A DNA stretch of 64,000 nt from Sinotaia quadrata. Taxonomy: Eukaryota > Mollusca > Gastropoda > Architaenioglossa > Viviparidae. Location: positions 35,658,879 to 35,722,878 of the forward strand of contig CM054182.1 of the NCBI GenBank assembly GCA_028829895.1, given 5' to 3'. Below, piece after piece: positions 40,271 through 52,169 of this stretch (its first letter is position 1; each line of letters begins with the position of its first letter). Under the pieces are notes generated by a model. The model made no database searches. It was given only the letters and a program-made list of their open reading frames with translations, and had not been told where the DNA came from. The position numbers and the translations under genes are program-made.

Positions 40271-41450
40271 ACAGTTCGCGGAGAAAATTACTCCACCTTC
40301 TTTTAATCATACATGCCATTTTACGCCGTCAATAAACCACACAACACAGTAACAGAACATAACGCAGTTTAATCTATAACCAGCTCAGAAACAACATAAA
40401 ACATAGACTACGACAAACTGAAGACAAGAATAAAACGACATAAGAATCCTACTTCTTGGTCAAGTAACAACACAACATGACAACGTAGGACAAAATAAAA
40501 AGGATAACACATCAAATTCTGTACTTCAGTGCAATACAACACAACTACCATAGCAACAACAACGCTGCGACATAATAACAATATGATGTAGCAAAAACAG
40601 TAATTAAAGGTGCAACATAACATTTTTAAGGAATATGTGTATGAAATTGCCATGGAAAAGGAGTATCATAAACAATTAGTTTCAAACCATTTAGGTACCT
40701 AACTAATTTAGGTATGACAGATGGCTAGATCCACTTCTGGTAACTGTCAGTAACTGTGGGTCTTGAGACAACATTGCAAACTGTTAGCAGCTGAGGGTCT
40801 TGCAACAACGTGGATTCAATTTGCTCAGTGTACTTGACTGTTCATAAGTAGGTTCAAAACACAGGTTTGCTTTGAATGAATTCTAACTGAATGGGACTTA
40901 TTCAAATTCGTGTGATGGTAAAGATGACATCACATAATATAGGGCTAACTGAGCCATGACAGAAAATAACATCACATAATATAGGGCTAACTGAGCCATG
41001 ACAGAACATGAGACCTCGGATATGGGATGCAGTGACTTAGTATTATACACAACCATTGCACAATATCTCAAGAGCACTACAGCTTTGTCAACCAAAATGG
41101 GATCCACCTGCATGTAGGCAATGCTTGTTATTCATTCCATCAAGAGTTTGAAACTAATTTTATCCCTGTCGACACCAAGATATCTTCATCCGATATGCTT
41201 GGAACCTAGTTGTATTCTCTGATAGAATCTAGCGATAACTCCTATGTAAATAAGGCTAGCTGCTACAATCAGGAGAATTGGTCACTGACAGAAATAAACT
41301 GTTGCTTCTTCTGGGAACTTTGCTGAATGATGATTGATTCAACTTATCGACAGACTGTAACTGATTAATAATAAGTGCCAAAGAAATTTAGATATTTTTT
41401 CTTTATTTTTTGGGAGGGCGAGACACTGTCACCCCTTCACTGGCCTATCG
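40271..41450. other. Intergenic DNA with one short duplication
   Basis: ACATCACATAATATAGGGCT at 40927 and 40969 (42 bp apart). No supported gene; minus-strand open frames at 40408 and 40898 lack motifs. Confidence 0.5.
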
Positions 41451-41454
41451 CTGC

Positions 41455-41895
41455 CACCATTGATTGGTGAGCTGCTGATGGTAACCTGGACACACATAAT
41501 ATTCATTGGTGAGCTGCTGATGGTAACCTGGACACATGTACTTTTTATTAGTGAGGTGCTAACGGTAACCTGGACACATGTACTATTCATTGATGGTAAC
41601 CTGGACACATGTACTATTCATTGATGGTAACCTGGACACATGTACTACTCACTGACGGTAAACTGGACACATGTACTATTCAATGATGGTAACCTGGACA
41701 CATGTACTATTCATTGATGGTAACCTGGACACATGTACTATTTATTGACGGTAAACTGGACACATGTACTATTCATTGATGGTAACCTGGACACATGTAC
41801 TATTCATTGACGGTAAACTGGACACATGTACTATTCATTGATGGTAACCTGGACTCATGTACTATTCATTGATGGTAACCTCGGACACTGGCGTG
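41455..41895. repeat. 31-bp tandem repeat, about 12 copies
   Basis: ATGGTAACCTGGACACATGT then ACTATTCATTG; longer first units carry TGGTGAGCTGCTG. Confidence 0.96.
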
Positions 41896-42500
41896 CTGCT
41901 GCCGCTATTAATTAATGAGGCACTGGTGTACTGACACTTCTACCAAACGTTATGCTAGTGCTACTACTAATCAACCTCCAGCAGTAGAAGTTCTTCCCTC
42001 CACCATATCATCTAGACATTGTGACATCCGGTCCTGGAACAATGTACTGGACTTCCTTGACCTGAATGCTGTTAATACTTGTGAGACTGTCACTCTGTGT
42101 GACTCAACACGTGTGACTATCAGCACATTTGGCTCTCAGTCTGCATGAGTGTCGACTTGTGTGACTGTACGTACATCCGTGTGGCTGTCAACCCGTGTGA
42201 CTATCAATCGTATGAGTGTCTATCTGCATGATGAATGTCTATGAGCGCACCTTGCCATTGTATATCATCACCAACCTGAGCTCAATGTCCTATGCTATGC
42301 ATGAACATTGAGCTCAACTCAAGAATGCAAATCTAAAAACAAACAATATATATTCTCACTCCTTCCACTAGAACTCCCTTGTTGACTACAGTAGATACTC
42401 CCACTGATGAACTTTATTTAAAAGAATAAATCTTGATGTTGATAGGGGTATCAATGTCCATCATAATATTTTAAATTCATTTTAAAGTCACCAGAATGGC
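41896..42500. other. Intergenic DNA with a doubtful open frame
   Basis: Frame 41915-42148 reads VLPSTISSRHCDIRSWNNVL. No splice sites or family match; GC slightly raised. Confidence 0.3.
42277..42316. repeat. Perfect 12-bp inverted repeat
   Basis: TGAGCTCAATGT and ACATTGAGCTCA with a 16-nt spacer. Confidence 0.92.
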
Positions 42501-42529
42501 ATGTTACGTTTACTACACAAGCAATCTTG

Positions 42530-42690
42530 TATCATGTCAGTGTCACATATCTTGCTCCATAGTCTTTTATCATGTCAGTGTCACATATCTTGCTCCATAA
42601 TCTTTTATCATGTCAGTGTCACATATCTTGCTCAAAAATCTTTTACCATGTCAGTGTCACACATCATGTTTCAAAATCATTTGCCAATTA
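42530..42690. repeat. 38-bp tandem repeat, 4 copies
   Basis: ATCATGTCAGTGTCACATAT at 42531 and 42569 onward. Confidence 0.95.
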
Positions 42691-42699
42691 AGCTCTAGG

Positions 42700-43060
42700 A
42701 ATATTTTTCCTTAAGCATTTGTCATATTAAGTTCTATTTATTTTGTTTTCTTATCATTATCATTTCAAATCTAAGAATTTTGACACATATTGTTTACCAT
42801 ATCATTTCTAAATAAATTGTTTGCTTATCAATTGTTTGCATTTAAAATCTAAGATTTTTGACACATTGTTTACCATATCATTTGTACATATTTCCTTGAT
42901 CATTCTCAATGCTAATTCTGTTAAATCTCTACACTGATCGTTTAAAATATCAGTAATATGTATTAAGTCCCTCAATCATTTAAACATTAATTCTATATAT
43001 TTCCTAACAGATTTTCTAAGTAGATCTATTCTAAGTTGTATGACCTCCATTTGTTTGTTT
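42700..43060. repeat. Diverged repeats, TTTACCATATCATTT core
   Basis: Loose copies of TTTGACACATATTGTTTACC and relatives; related by the word ATATCA to the 36-bp array that follows. Confidence 0.55.
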
Positions 43061-43065
43061 GTAAT

Positions 43066-43262
43066 TGCAGTTCTAATTAATGTCATTGAATTATTAGTCA
43101 TATCAGTTCTAATTAATGACATTGAATTATTAGCCATATCAGTTCTAATTAATGTCATTGAATTATTAGCCATATCAGTTCTAATTAATGTCATTGAATT
43201 ATTAGCAATATCAGGTCTAATTAATGTCATTGAATTATTAGCCTTATCATTTCTACGTAGTC
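43066..43262. repeat. 36-bp tandem repeat, 5.5 copies
   Basis: GTTCTAATTAATGTCATTGA then ATTATTAGCCATATCA. Open on both strands because 36 is a multiple of three. Confidence 0.96.
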
Positions 43263-43647
43263 TCTTAACCGTTTGTCATATCAGTCCTAATTTATATTTC
43301 TTAACAATATGCCAAATGAGTCCAAAGGAATTTCCAATAAATATCTGCCGTGTCCGTTTTAAGTTACGTTGCCCAGTTGTCAGCCAGATCAGTTGAAAAT
43401 AATGTCCCCTAACAATTTGCCAGAATAGTTTTAAGTATCCACCCCACCCACCCTTACTGCCTGCCATATTAGTTCTAAGTAACATAACGCGCTGGCCAGT
43501 GTAACCTTGGCTTGCCGCCGGACAGACTCATGCATCTCTCAAGCGCGTCTCATTCGCTCTGATCAGGAAATGTGCAGCAGGCGTGTGGAATACTTGCATG
43601 CAGCGTTAACGACCTCGTCAGAACCCGTTTTTCCTTATTTTGTCATC

Positions 43648-43738
43648 AGAACACATGTCATCAGAACACATGTCATCAGAACACATGTCATCAGAACACA
43701 TGTCATCAGAACACATGTCGTCAGAACACATGTCGGTG
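43648..43738. repeat. 15-bp tandem repeat, 6 copies
   Basis: CATCAGAACACATGT, nearly perfect; open in three frames. Confidence 0.97.
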
Positions 43739-43739
43739 T

Positions 43740-44610
43740 CCTCAGAGCTACGCCTTTGCACGTGGTGTAAGAAATAATGCCTATTAACAGACTGATATGC
43801 CATGTTAGCTCAGACCGCGAAAGGCAATGATGTTATCATTTCTCTTTGTGTACTTCACGGCTTGGTTTGGATTGAAAGGAGATCATTTGTGATCTTCAAA
43901 AGCAAAGAAGATAAAATTGTAACGAATGTGTGGAATTGTGATTGTGAGACGCCTAAAGATGTCAGATCGAAATAACAATAATTGCAAAGGACACAACGAC
44001 AAGAAACCAAGACGTTTCATGAGACCCAATCGCTATTGAAATTTAATCTGACATACATTCAGTCAATATATTTACATAGCTATTAGAACCATGTGGAAAA
44101 CTGGATAACCGTTTCACAGACGAACAAGAACTTGTACATCACGTGACCAAGCCATCTCGTCTGAAGGTAAGAAGGATCATTGTAGTTGAAAATTACCCGA
44201 CAGAAAGTATTCACCTTTAGTGTATTATAACCATAATATTAACCATAACTGATATTAATGTCGCTTCAAAGGTATAAGTTAACTTCAAAATATTTCTTTA
44301 TGTCAAAATAGTTTTGGTGTAAATATGTAGTTGATGCTGCATTTGGTAAAATAATGCTCTCGATTTTGTCTCCATTAGAGACGCTACCAGACAACGACCA
44401 TTTTCAGCTTTATTACGAAAATAATTTAGATCTTTCCTATTTTTTACTGAAATAGATTGACATTTTTCGTGCTGAGCACTAATGTCTTTCGTGTGCTAAG
44501 ATTCGGGGTCTCTCGTGATGCTAGTGCAAACGGCATTGGGCTTGCGTGGAAGCGTTATACTTTTACCTCCTGTAAGCGACACTTTCAGTATCGTGCGCCG
44601 ATCTTGTCAA
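43740..44610. other. Intergenic DNA, nothing recognised
   Basis: Contains AAAGGAGATCATTTG (43876), a word seen also at 45278 and 56290 in similar form, and no arrays. Confidence 0.45.
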
Positions 44611-44613
44611 AGA

Positions 44614-44823
44614 TTTGCGGAGAAAGAGAGAAGAAACAAGAAAACATTCTTGGAGAAATGAAGAAGAAACAAAAACAAAATTCATGGAGAAAGAGAAAAG
44701 CAGCAAGAAAATATTCGTAGAGAAAGAGAGAAAAGGAAGAAACAAAAACAACATTCGTGGAGAAAGAGAAAAGCAGCAAGAAAGCATTCGTAAAGAAAGA
44801 GAGAAAAGGAAGAAAGAAAACAA
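44614..44823. repeat. Polypurine tandem repeat
   Basis: GAGAAAGAGAGAAGAAACAA, GAGAAAGAGAAAAGCAGCAA and relatives; about 200 bp of almost pure A/G on the + strand. Confidence 0.93.
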
Positions 44824-45330
44824 CGGACCGAACGATAAACTTAAAAATAACCTATTACATTACGTCATAGATTTTTATCATTAGGCGGGGTCTTTGAAAT
44901 CGAGACATTGTACCTTATTATGACCTTCAAAGTGAACTGACCCTTATCAATTGCCTACATTTTTTCTCTTTGAATCTAATCACCGAATGCAAGATTCCTT
45001 AACTGACGTTGAAAGGAGATTTTGATTTCACCAGAAAGAATTTTAGACTGAGCCTTTCTGGACTTCGCAAAGACCTAATGAGTTCAGGTAAACGTTCTTT
45101 GCATAACTCGCATTAATTTGCATAAATTGCTACTCAGGAATTAAATATTTGTTTCTGTTGTTTGAGACTACGTTTGCAAATTAAAATTATTACATCTGCT
45201 TGTTTGAGATTCTGTGAATAAATGAACGTAAACGAATTGTTTTGATAATTTGTTTGAGAGTAGGGGTGGCGCTAAAGGGAAATCATTCCAATAGCTTTTA
45301 ATCGTTGAAATAAATTATCTTATTTAGAAC
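44824..45330. other. Intergenic DNA, nothing recognised
   Basis: AT-rich, no array or gene. Confidence 0.5.
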
Positions 45331-45334
45331 TGAC

Positions 45335-45600
45335 TTCATTTTAAATTTACTTTTAGAAAGTATTACAAACTTTTCTAGATTTTCTGGAGATCAATTTTAC
45401 TTTTAGATAAAAATACAAACTTTTCTCTCTTCTCTGAAGATCCATTTAACCATTTAATTTTAGAAAGTATTCCAAATTTTTCTAGATTTTCTGGAGATCA
45501 ATTTTATTTTTAAAAAATACAAACTTTTCTATCTTCTCTGAAGATCCATTTAACCACTTAATTTTAGAAAGTATTACAAACTTTTACTTTTACAAAGGTT
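45335..45600. repeat. Degenerate 60-bp repeat, 4-5 copies
   Basis: TTTTAGAAAGTATTACAAAC then TTTTCTAGATTTTCTGGAGA. Confidence 0.85.
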
Positions 45601-45639
45601 CACTTATATTTTACTGGTCTATTTCGGTACTGACCAAGG

Positions 45640-45905
45640 AAACGCTAAATCTTTCCGTTTTTACCTTTCTCTGAAGACCCATAGGATCTTTCCGTTTTTA
45701 CCTTTCTCTGAACGTCCATATCAGTTTTTATCTTCACCTTTCTCTGAACACCCATTCCAGACTTTCCATCTCTACCTTTCTCTGAGCCCTATTTTGTTAC
45801 TTTCCATTCTGTATCTTTCTCTGAGCCCTATTTTGTTACTTTCCATTCTGTATCTTTCTCTGAGCCCTATTTTGTTACTTTCCATTCTGTATCTTTCTTC
45901 ACAGT
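45640..45905. repeat. 39-bp tandem repeat, 3 good plus older copies
   Basis: TTTCTCTGAGCCCTATTTTG then TTACTTTCCATTCTGTATC. Confidence 0.94.
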
Positions 45906-45964
45906 GACAAAGACTATTCATATTTTTCAATCTCTAAGTTTTTCTGAATATCAATTTCGGTATT

Positions 45965-46150
45965 TTCTCAAGTCCCATTTCGTTATTTTCCATTTTCTTC
46001 GAAACATCCCTTCTATTCTTCTATTTATTTCATTCTATCTTTCTCTCACAGCCCATTTCGTCATTTTCCATTCTCTTCTTCGAAACATCCCTTCTATTCT
46101 TCTATTTATTTCATTCTATCTTTCTTTCGCAGCCCACTTTATCATTTTCC
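45965..46150. repeat. About 82-bp tandem repeat, 2 copies
   Basis: TTCGAAACATCCCTTCTATT then CTTCTATTTATTTCATTCTA in both. It shares words with the 39-bp array on its left. Confidence 0.93.
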
Positions 46151-46229
46151 CTTAAGTAAATTTCTCTAAAAGGTCCGTATCGACATTCTCAAACTTTGAG
46201 AGCCCATGTCAACTATTTTCAGACTCTGA

Positions 46230-46620
46230 GAACCTCTGTGTAAGTGAATTCTCTCAGGGCCCTTATCGGCAATTTTCAAACTGTTCTGTGGATGCCCCTA
46301 TCGGCAATTTAAAGCCCTGTTCTTCTGTGGAGGCCCCTATCGGAAATTTTCAAACTCTGTTCAAGCTTATATATGCCTTTAAAAACTGTTCTGTGAGGCC
46401 CATATAGGCAATTTTAAAACCATATAGGCACTTTTAAAACTGTTCTGTGGAGGCTCATATAGGCAATTTAAAAACTATTCTATGGAAGCCCATATAGGCA
46501 ATTTAAAACTTGTTTTGTAGAGGCCCATATAGGCAATTTTAAAACTGTTCTATGTAGGCCCATATAGGCAATTTTAAAACTATTCTGTGGAGGCCTCTAT
46601 GGGCAATTTTCAGTCGCTAA
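46230..46620. repeat. About 35-bp degenerate repeat, about 10 copies
   Basis: AGGCCCATATAGGCAATTTT then AAAACTGTTCTGTGG. Confidence 0.93.
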
Positions 46621-47240
46621 CTGGTGTGTCAGTATGTGAGTTCCCTTTAATTACCGAGCGGAAAATCCGCGCGCACTCAGCGCCACAGTCGACCTAGGCA
46701 ACGTCCACGCTGTATTGACAAAGATTATGATGAGGCCATATTGGTTTGTCTTACGGATCACGTGATCTGTTCGCAAACAAGTTTCTACCTGCCAGAAGAT
46801 TTACTAGGGTTGACTTGTTCTAGTAATATGTGCCAGACTAAAGGGCAATACAGTGACTTCTCACATCTTTTCTCTTTTGTGATAAGTTTCAGGTTAATTA
46901 GACAAGTAGAGAGAGTCTCTGGAATAAACTGTCCTTCAGACTTAAAATGTTGAAAAAAAATTCTAAGTTTGTGCCAGCTTGTGTCATAAACCATTCGTTT
47001 ATATATATATATAGAGAGAGATCTAATGCATTTTTTAAAAAATGTGTTTACTTCTATTGTGTGTCTCCTGCAAATTTGCCTCACTCTGCAATGCAGTGTC
47101 TGAAGCTCTGAGTATTTGATGGACGGTCGAGTCAAAGAACAGCATCAGCGATCAAAGGTCATTTTATTGTAATTAAAATGGTATGAAATAAATTTTAAAA
47201 CAATAGAATTAAACGAAGCGGTCATAAGTCCTAGAGTTAC
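46621..47240. other. GC-raised unique block with palindromes
   Basis: GCGGAAAATCCGC (about 46661) and GATCACGTGATC (46756-46767, holding an E-box). Minus-strand open frame 46785-47135 has no recognised motif. Possible regulatory or transposon remnant. Confidence 0.3.
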
Positions 47241-47247
47241 AAGTCCT

Positions 47248-47475
47248 TTTCTCAATCTGAATGGTTATATGTATAAATCTTTCACAAATCTGAATGGCTA
47301 TATGTATAAATATTTCACCAATCTGAATGGTTATGTGTATAAATCTTTCACCAATCTGAATGGTTACATGTATAAATCTTTCACAAATCTGAATGGTTAT
47401 ATGTATAAATTTTTCACAAATCTGAATGGTTATATGTATAAATTTTTCACAAATCTGAATGATTTAAAAATCACA
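47248..47475. repeat. 33-bp tandem repeat, about 7 copies
   Basis: CTGAATGGTTATATGTATAA then ATCTTTCACAAAT. Open because 33 is a multiple of three. Confidence 0.97.
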
Positions 47476-47995
47476 CACACTTATAAATTATAGCATAAAA
47501 TCATAAAATACAACAGGCTGTTCTGCTACATAAAGTCCCCAAAAGTGTTATGCAAACTAGTGTGTTGATGTTTTCATTAAATAATTACTAGATTAATTAA
47601 AAATGCTCATTCAATTTCAGAGCTCTTTATAGTTTGACTATAAAAATAGTTAATGATACAGAAAGCAGATAGTTATTATACAAGTCTTTTAGGAAAAGAT
47701 TGACAGTCGAGAATAATACGCAATAGGTCATCCCTTAAAGCATAAACAATAAATGTTATTTCAGAAAACACCAGTTTACCCAGCAATAACACGTAGTAAG
47801 TCATCATTAAAGCTTAAAGTACAAAGTTCGTTATTTTTTTATAAGACATCAGTAATAATAAGTCATAGGTTATATATTCGAGCATAAATTATAAAGGTCA
47901 TAATTAATAAAAGACATTAGTCCGCCCTGTCTAATATGTCACAGTTCATCTATTGCGGTATGTGCTACAAATGTCGTTACATGAGACAGTCTACC
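47476..47995. other. AT-rich DNA with remote relatives of the next array
   Basis: GTCATxxATTAAAGCxTAAA words recur loosely; no gene. Confidence 0.45.
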
Positions 47996-47999
47996 TAGA

Positions 48000-48380
48000 A
48001 ATAATACGATATAGGTCATCTATTCGCTCTTGAACTGCAAAAGTCATTAAATAACACATAGTTTACAAGGTAGTAATACATCAGAGGTCATCTATTCGAT
48101 CTTGAAATGCAAAGGTCATTAAATAACACATAGTTTACAAGGTAGTAATACATCAGAGGTCATCTATTCGATCTTGAACTGCAAAGGTCATTAAATAACA
48201 TAGTTTACAAGGTAGTAATACATCAGAGGTCATCTATTCGATCTTGAACTGCAAAGGTCATTACATAACACATAGTTTACAAGGTAGTAATACATCAGAG
48301 GTCATCTATTCGATCTTGAACTGCAAAGGTCATTACATAACACATAGTTTACAAGATAGTAATACATCAGAGGCCTTCAA
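48000..48380. repeat. 70-72-bp tandem repeat, about 5 copies
   Basis: CATCTATTCGATCTTGAACT at 48089, 48161, 48231 and 48303. Confidence 0.96.
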
Positions 48381-48940
48381 AACAATGGCATCCATAGAGT
48401 TAGTATTAATTAGATCTGAAGTTTTCTTCCAATTTATTAATAAATAGTATTTATTTGGGTGTGCTAAGAATGAGGGTAAAGTCAATTTCATGGAGAACTT
48501 CCAGAGTAGCCATGCTTTTAACAAGCACTTTTTTTTTAAATAAAACAAAAGAAAGGCATAAATTATAAAAACTATTTCAAATAGTAATCTGAAGCATCTT
48601 ATATCTATATGCGACTACTAAAGCTAAACCTAAGCTATAATCAAACACAGTTTAACAAAAGCCGTTGCTCTCTTCTTTAAAGCAGTTCCTCTTTTCCAAT
48701 GAGTTGGTAGAAAGTATCCGAGTTTTGCACTCGACACTTAAATATTTTGTTGTGCAGAGCGCAGACCTTTGCACACGAATCTTAAGATTTATTTATGTGC
48801 TGAATAGTTGATCGATACTGTTAGCACAATTTGTAATTTCGATAACAGACTTGGATTAATTGCTTTCGAAAATATCGTGCAGTTCTTGAATTGTTTTTCT
48901 AAAAATAGATTTTGATGTCGTTCAGTTATTTTGTGAGCTT
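48381..48940. other. AT-rich DNA, nothing recognised
   Basis: No array or coding signal. Confidence 0.5.
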
Positions 48941-48941
48941 T

Positions 48942-48942
<1 letters not shown>

Positions 48943-48976
<34 letters not shown>

Positions 48977-49001
48977 CATTGCATTGCATTGCATTGCATT
49001 G
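48943..49001. repeat. (TGAT)n then (GCATT)n microsatellites
   Basis: About eight TGAT units followed directly by five GCATT units. Confidence 0.97.
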
Positions 49002-49039
49002 TGTTTCTCCTGAATTAGTGGGAGGTAGTGGTTGTGATG

Positions 49040-49260
49040 GTGTTGTGTGTATTTTTGCTTATTTTTCGGTTTGTTTATGGGTTGGGTTGATTTAGTGTAT
49101 TTTTTTTGCTTATTTTTCGGTTTGTTTATGTGTTAGGGTTGATTTTGTGTATTTTTGTGCTTATTTTTCGGTTTGTTTATGGGTTGGGGTTGATTTTGTG
49201 TAATTTTGCTTATTTTTTGGTTTGTTTATGGGTTGGGGTTGATTTTGTGTAGTTTTGGGA
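49040..49260. repeat. About 52-bp tandem repeat, 4 copies
   Basis: CTTATTTTTCGGTTTGTTTA then TGGGTTGGGGTTGATTTTGT. Confidence 0.93.
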
Positions 49261-49685
49261 ATGATTGGTTTTTATTCATTTATTTTCTTCGCAACTGATT
49301 TTTTAAAAAATAAAAATATTATAGCAAATAATTTTAAACTTTGCATTCAAAATTAAAAATAAACGACATATTTTATGTAGTTTGTTGCGGCTGCTAAATC
49401 TCTAGAGCCGAAGAACCGTTAAAACGTAATTGTTTTGGTTATTCTTCCAGTGTATGTAACTTACTGCTTTTATAACTATTAATATTGTTGCGGGTGATTG
49501 GAATATTGTATACTAATTTTATAAAATGCTGAGGTGGCTGGATATTATTTATTACTTTTATAGAATTAATTAAATAGTTACATATTATTATTAAAGGATT
49601 TATTTTAGAAATACTCTTGTAGTTTAAATAATTTACTTCTTTACATGATGAGGCCCTTTGTACATTTCAAGCCCACAGTTTACAT
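49261..49685. other. AT-rich DNA, nothing recognised
   Basis: No array or coding signal. Confidence 0.5.
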
Positions 49686-49689
49686 TCTA

Positions 49690-49995
49690 GTTTCATGCAC
49701 TTATAGACTACATACAGTCTGGTCTTCTCCCTCTATTCTTTCACGTGTGGATTACAGTCTAGCCTTGTCACTCTATTCTGTCTTTCCCTTTTGGATTACA
49801 ATCTAGTCTTGTAGTTCTATTCTGTCTTTCACTTGGGGATTATAATCTAGTCTTGTAGCTCTATTCTGTCTTTCACTTGGGGATTATAATCTAGTCTTGT
49901 AGCTCTATTCTGTCTTTCACTTGGGGATTATAATCTAGTCTTGTAGCTCTATTCTGTCTTTCACTTGGGGATTATAATCTAGACTCGTTGCTATA
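49690..49995. repeat. 44-bp tandem repeat, 6 copies
   Basis: ATCTAGTCTTGTAGCTCTAT then TCTGTCTTTCACTTGGGG at 49801, 49845 onward. Confidence 0.96.
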
Positions 49996-50024
49996 TTCTT
50001 TTACTCATGGGCACTTTTAACCTT

Positions 50025-50545
50025 TTCACTGTTGCTCTTAATACATATAAACGTTTTATTTCACTGTTGCTCTTAATATATATAAACGTTTTATTTCACT
50101 GCTGCTCTTAATACATATAAACGTTTTATTTCACTGTTGCTCTTAATATATATAAACGTTTTATTTCACTGCTGCTCTTAATACATATAAACGTTTTATT
50201 TCACTACTGCTCTTAATATATAAAAACGTTTTATTTCACTGTTGCTCTTAATATATATAAACGTTTTATTTCACTACTGCTCTTAATATATATAAACGTT
50301 TTATTTCACTACTGCTCTTAAATATATATAAACGTTTTATTTCACTACTGCTCTTAATATATATAAACGTTTTATTTCACTGTTGCTCTTAATATATATA
50401 AACGTTTTATTTCACTGTTGCTCTTAATATATATATAAACGTTTTATTTCACTGTTGCTCTTAATATATATAAACGTTTTATTTCACTGTTGCTCTTAAT
50501 ACATATAAACGTTTTATTTCACTGTTGCTCTTAATATGTATAAAC
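50025..50545. repeat. 35-bp tandem repeat, about 14 copies
   Basis: ACGTTTTATTTCACTGTTGC then TCTTAATATATATAA. Variants GTTGC, GCTGC and ACTGC are interleaved. Confidence 0.98.
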
Positions 50546-50778
50546 CTGTTGTTATTTTGTCTTATCATTTGATTATGTCCACAGTGAACGGACTTGCTGC
50601 CATTTTATATATCTAAATATCTGTTCACATGGGGAATTTATGAAAGTCTTCATATCCACAATGGTTATGTACATGACTAAACATTCTTATGCTCTCAAAT
50701 ATTCGCATACATACTGTACACTGAAACATGCATACACTCAAACACATACACAAAAACATACACATACATAAGTGTCTA

Positions 50779-50952
50779 TACATCAGTACCCAAGGGCGCG
50801 TTCAGGGGAAAGTACGGGTCTATACACCAGTACCCAAGGCGCGTTCAGGGGAAAGTACGGGTCTATACACCAGTACCCAAGGCGCGTTCAGGGGAAAGTA
50901 CGGGTCTATACACCAGTACCCAAGGCGCGTTCAGGGGAAAGTACGGGTCTTG
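50779..50952. repeat. 43-bp tandem repeat, 4 copies
   Basis: TATACACCAGTACCCAAGGC then GCGTTCAGGGGAAAGTACGG. GC-rich and nearly perfect. Confidence 0.97.
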
Positions 50953-50989
50953 CGTTATACAACGTAGGCAGTAACTACTCCAATAAATA

Positions 50990-52099
50990 AACCTAGCTAA
51001 TAGCATTAAAGCACTGTCACAAAACAACAACAAAAAACGCCTTCGTGTCGGGTGGTAATCTGCTCAAGAAGCAAACGAAACAAAACATTCATTACTCGAG
51101 AAAGTAATGATGTTGACAATAACAGACTGTTCTCCGTTCCCCTCGTAGATCATGACAGGTGCTGCTGTTTTAGCCCGACAACAACCACCATTTAGTCCGA
51201 GCAGTGCGCGAGCGTCCGATCAAAGACGGCCTAATCCGCCCATTTCTCCACAATTGGATCGACAACGTTGGCAAATGAATAGCGCCCGTCTCTAAAGAGC
51301 GAGAAAAGGAAGAAAAGCTATGGATAAATATTGGAGTTTTTTTTCATCAAAATAAAAATGAAAATAAAAACTCAATAGCTGGTCGAAAGTTGTTTAATGG
51401 ATATGGACAATGAAAACTGAGGAGATCTCGTTTACATGTTGTCTTCTTGCAACAATCAAGCACTTTATATCTATCATTTCTTTTTTTTTCCACTGTCATT
51501 TTTGGCATTGTTTTTTGTTTATATGTTTGTTTGAACATACTGTGGGGTTGTCTGGTGAGGTTTGGATTATTTTTTTTGGTCTATCACTGCTCTCGCTCAC
51601 CTCACATTCCGGATGTTGACAATCTTCGCTCATCTACTTGGTAAAAGAAATTAAAAAATTAAATCAGCGTAGAGTTCATTCAGCAATCCTCTTTTTACCC
51701 CCAAATACTCTATCCCTCCCCTTCCCTAACTAATTTTTTACCATCATTCTCTCTTTCTCTTTGCAAACAGAGATAAAAATCGACACGAGCTGAAATCGTG
51801 TACGATCAAAAGAAATTCAAGATGTCAAGTACTCTGTGAAGGAACTATGATCAGTATTATAACGGGTATTTTCCCCCATTTATTTACAGATCGCTATGAA
51901 ACTAATGCATTCTGGGAAGCAACGCACGTGATAAACGCATAACCATTCAACGCTAAGGTCCATCAAATGTCTGTTACTTTGTACAAATTATTTAAAATGC
52001 ACACAAAATAAATACTTGTTTCAGCGGGTCTCGGTGAAAGGGAACTTAGTACAGCTGAAGCTTTAAAGTTAGTAGGCTTGAAGTCTTGAAAGTTTGTTA
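50990..52099. other. Unique DNA around the GC-rich island
   Basis: Besides the small ORF at 51152 it holds TAATCC (51225) and GATCAAAG (51209), words like K50-homeodomain and TCF sites. No arrays. Confidence 0.35.
51152..51295 (+). CDS. Possible 47-codon small ORF in a GC-rich island
   Basis: ATG at 51152, TAA at 51293-51295. It reads MTGAAVLARQQPPFSPSSAR, then RRPNPPISPQLDRQRW. Pro/Arg/Gln/Ser-rich. The island (about 51140-51300) is clearly richer in GC than its AT-rich neighbours and lacks repeats, so it may be conserved: a small ORF, a first coding exon, or an enhancer. Confidence 0.25.
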   Translation: MTGAAVLARQQPPFSPSSARASDQRRPNPPISPQLDRQRWQMNSARL

Positions 52100-52165
52100 G
52101 TCCAAGTAAACAGATTTATTCAAAATCAATGTTTTGCGACCTTGGCCAGTATATATGCCTTCAGA
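52100..52165 (-). mobile_element. Possible 3' remnant of a retroelement
   Basis: On the minus strand it reads CTGAAGGCATATATACTGGC then CAAGGTCGCAAAACATTG and an AATAAA. The pattern 'GAAGGC...GGCC...CGAAACxTTG...AATAAA' resembles a motif often found at the 3' end of Penelope-like and some other invertebrate retroelements. No reverse transcriptase is present. Confidence 0.25.
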
Positions 52166-52169
52166 TAAA

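Noticed and set aside
46785..47135. 116-codon minus-strand frame
   Set aside because: No recognisable motif, spans a (TA)n run, no splice or promoter context.
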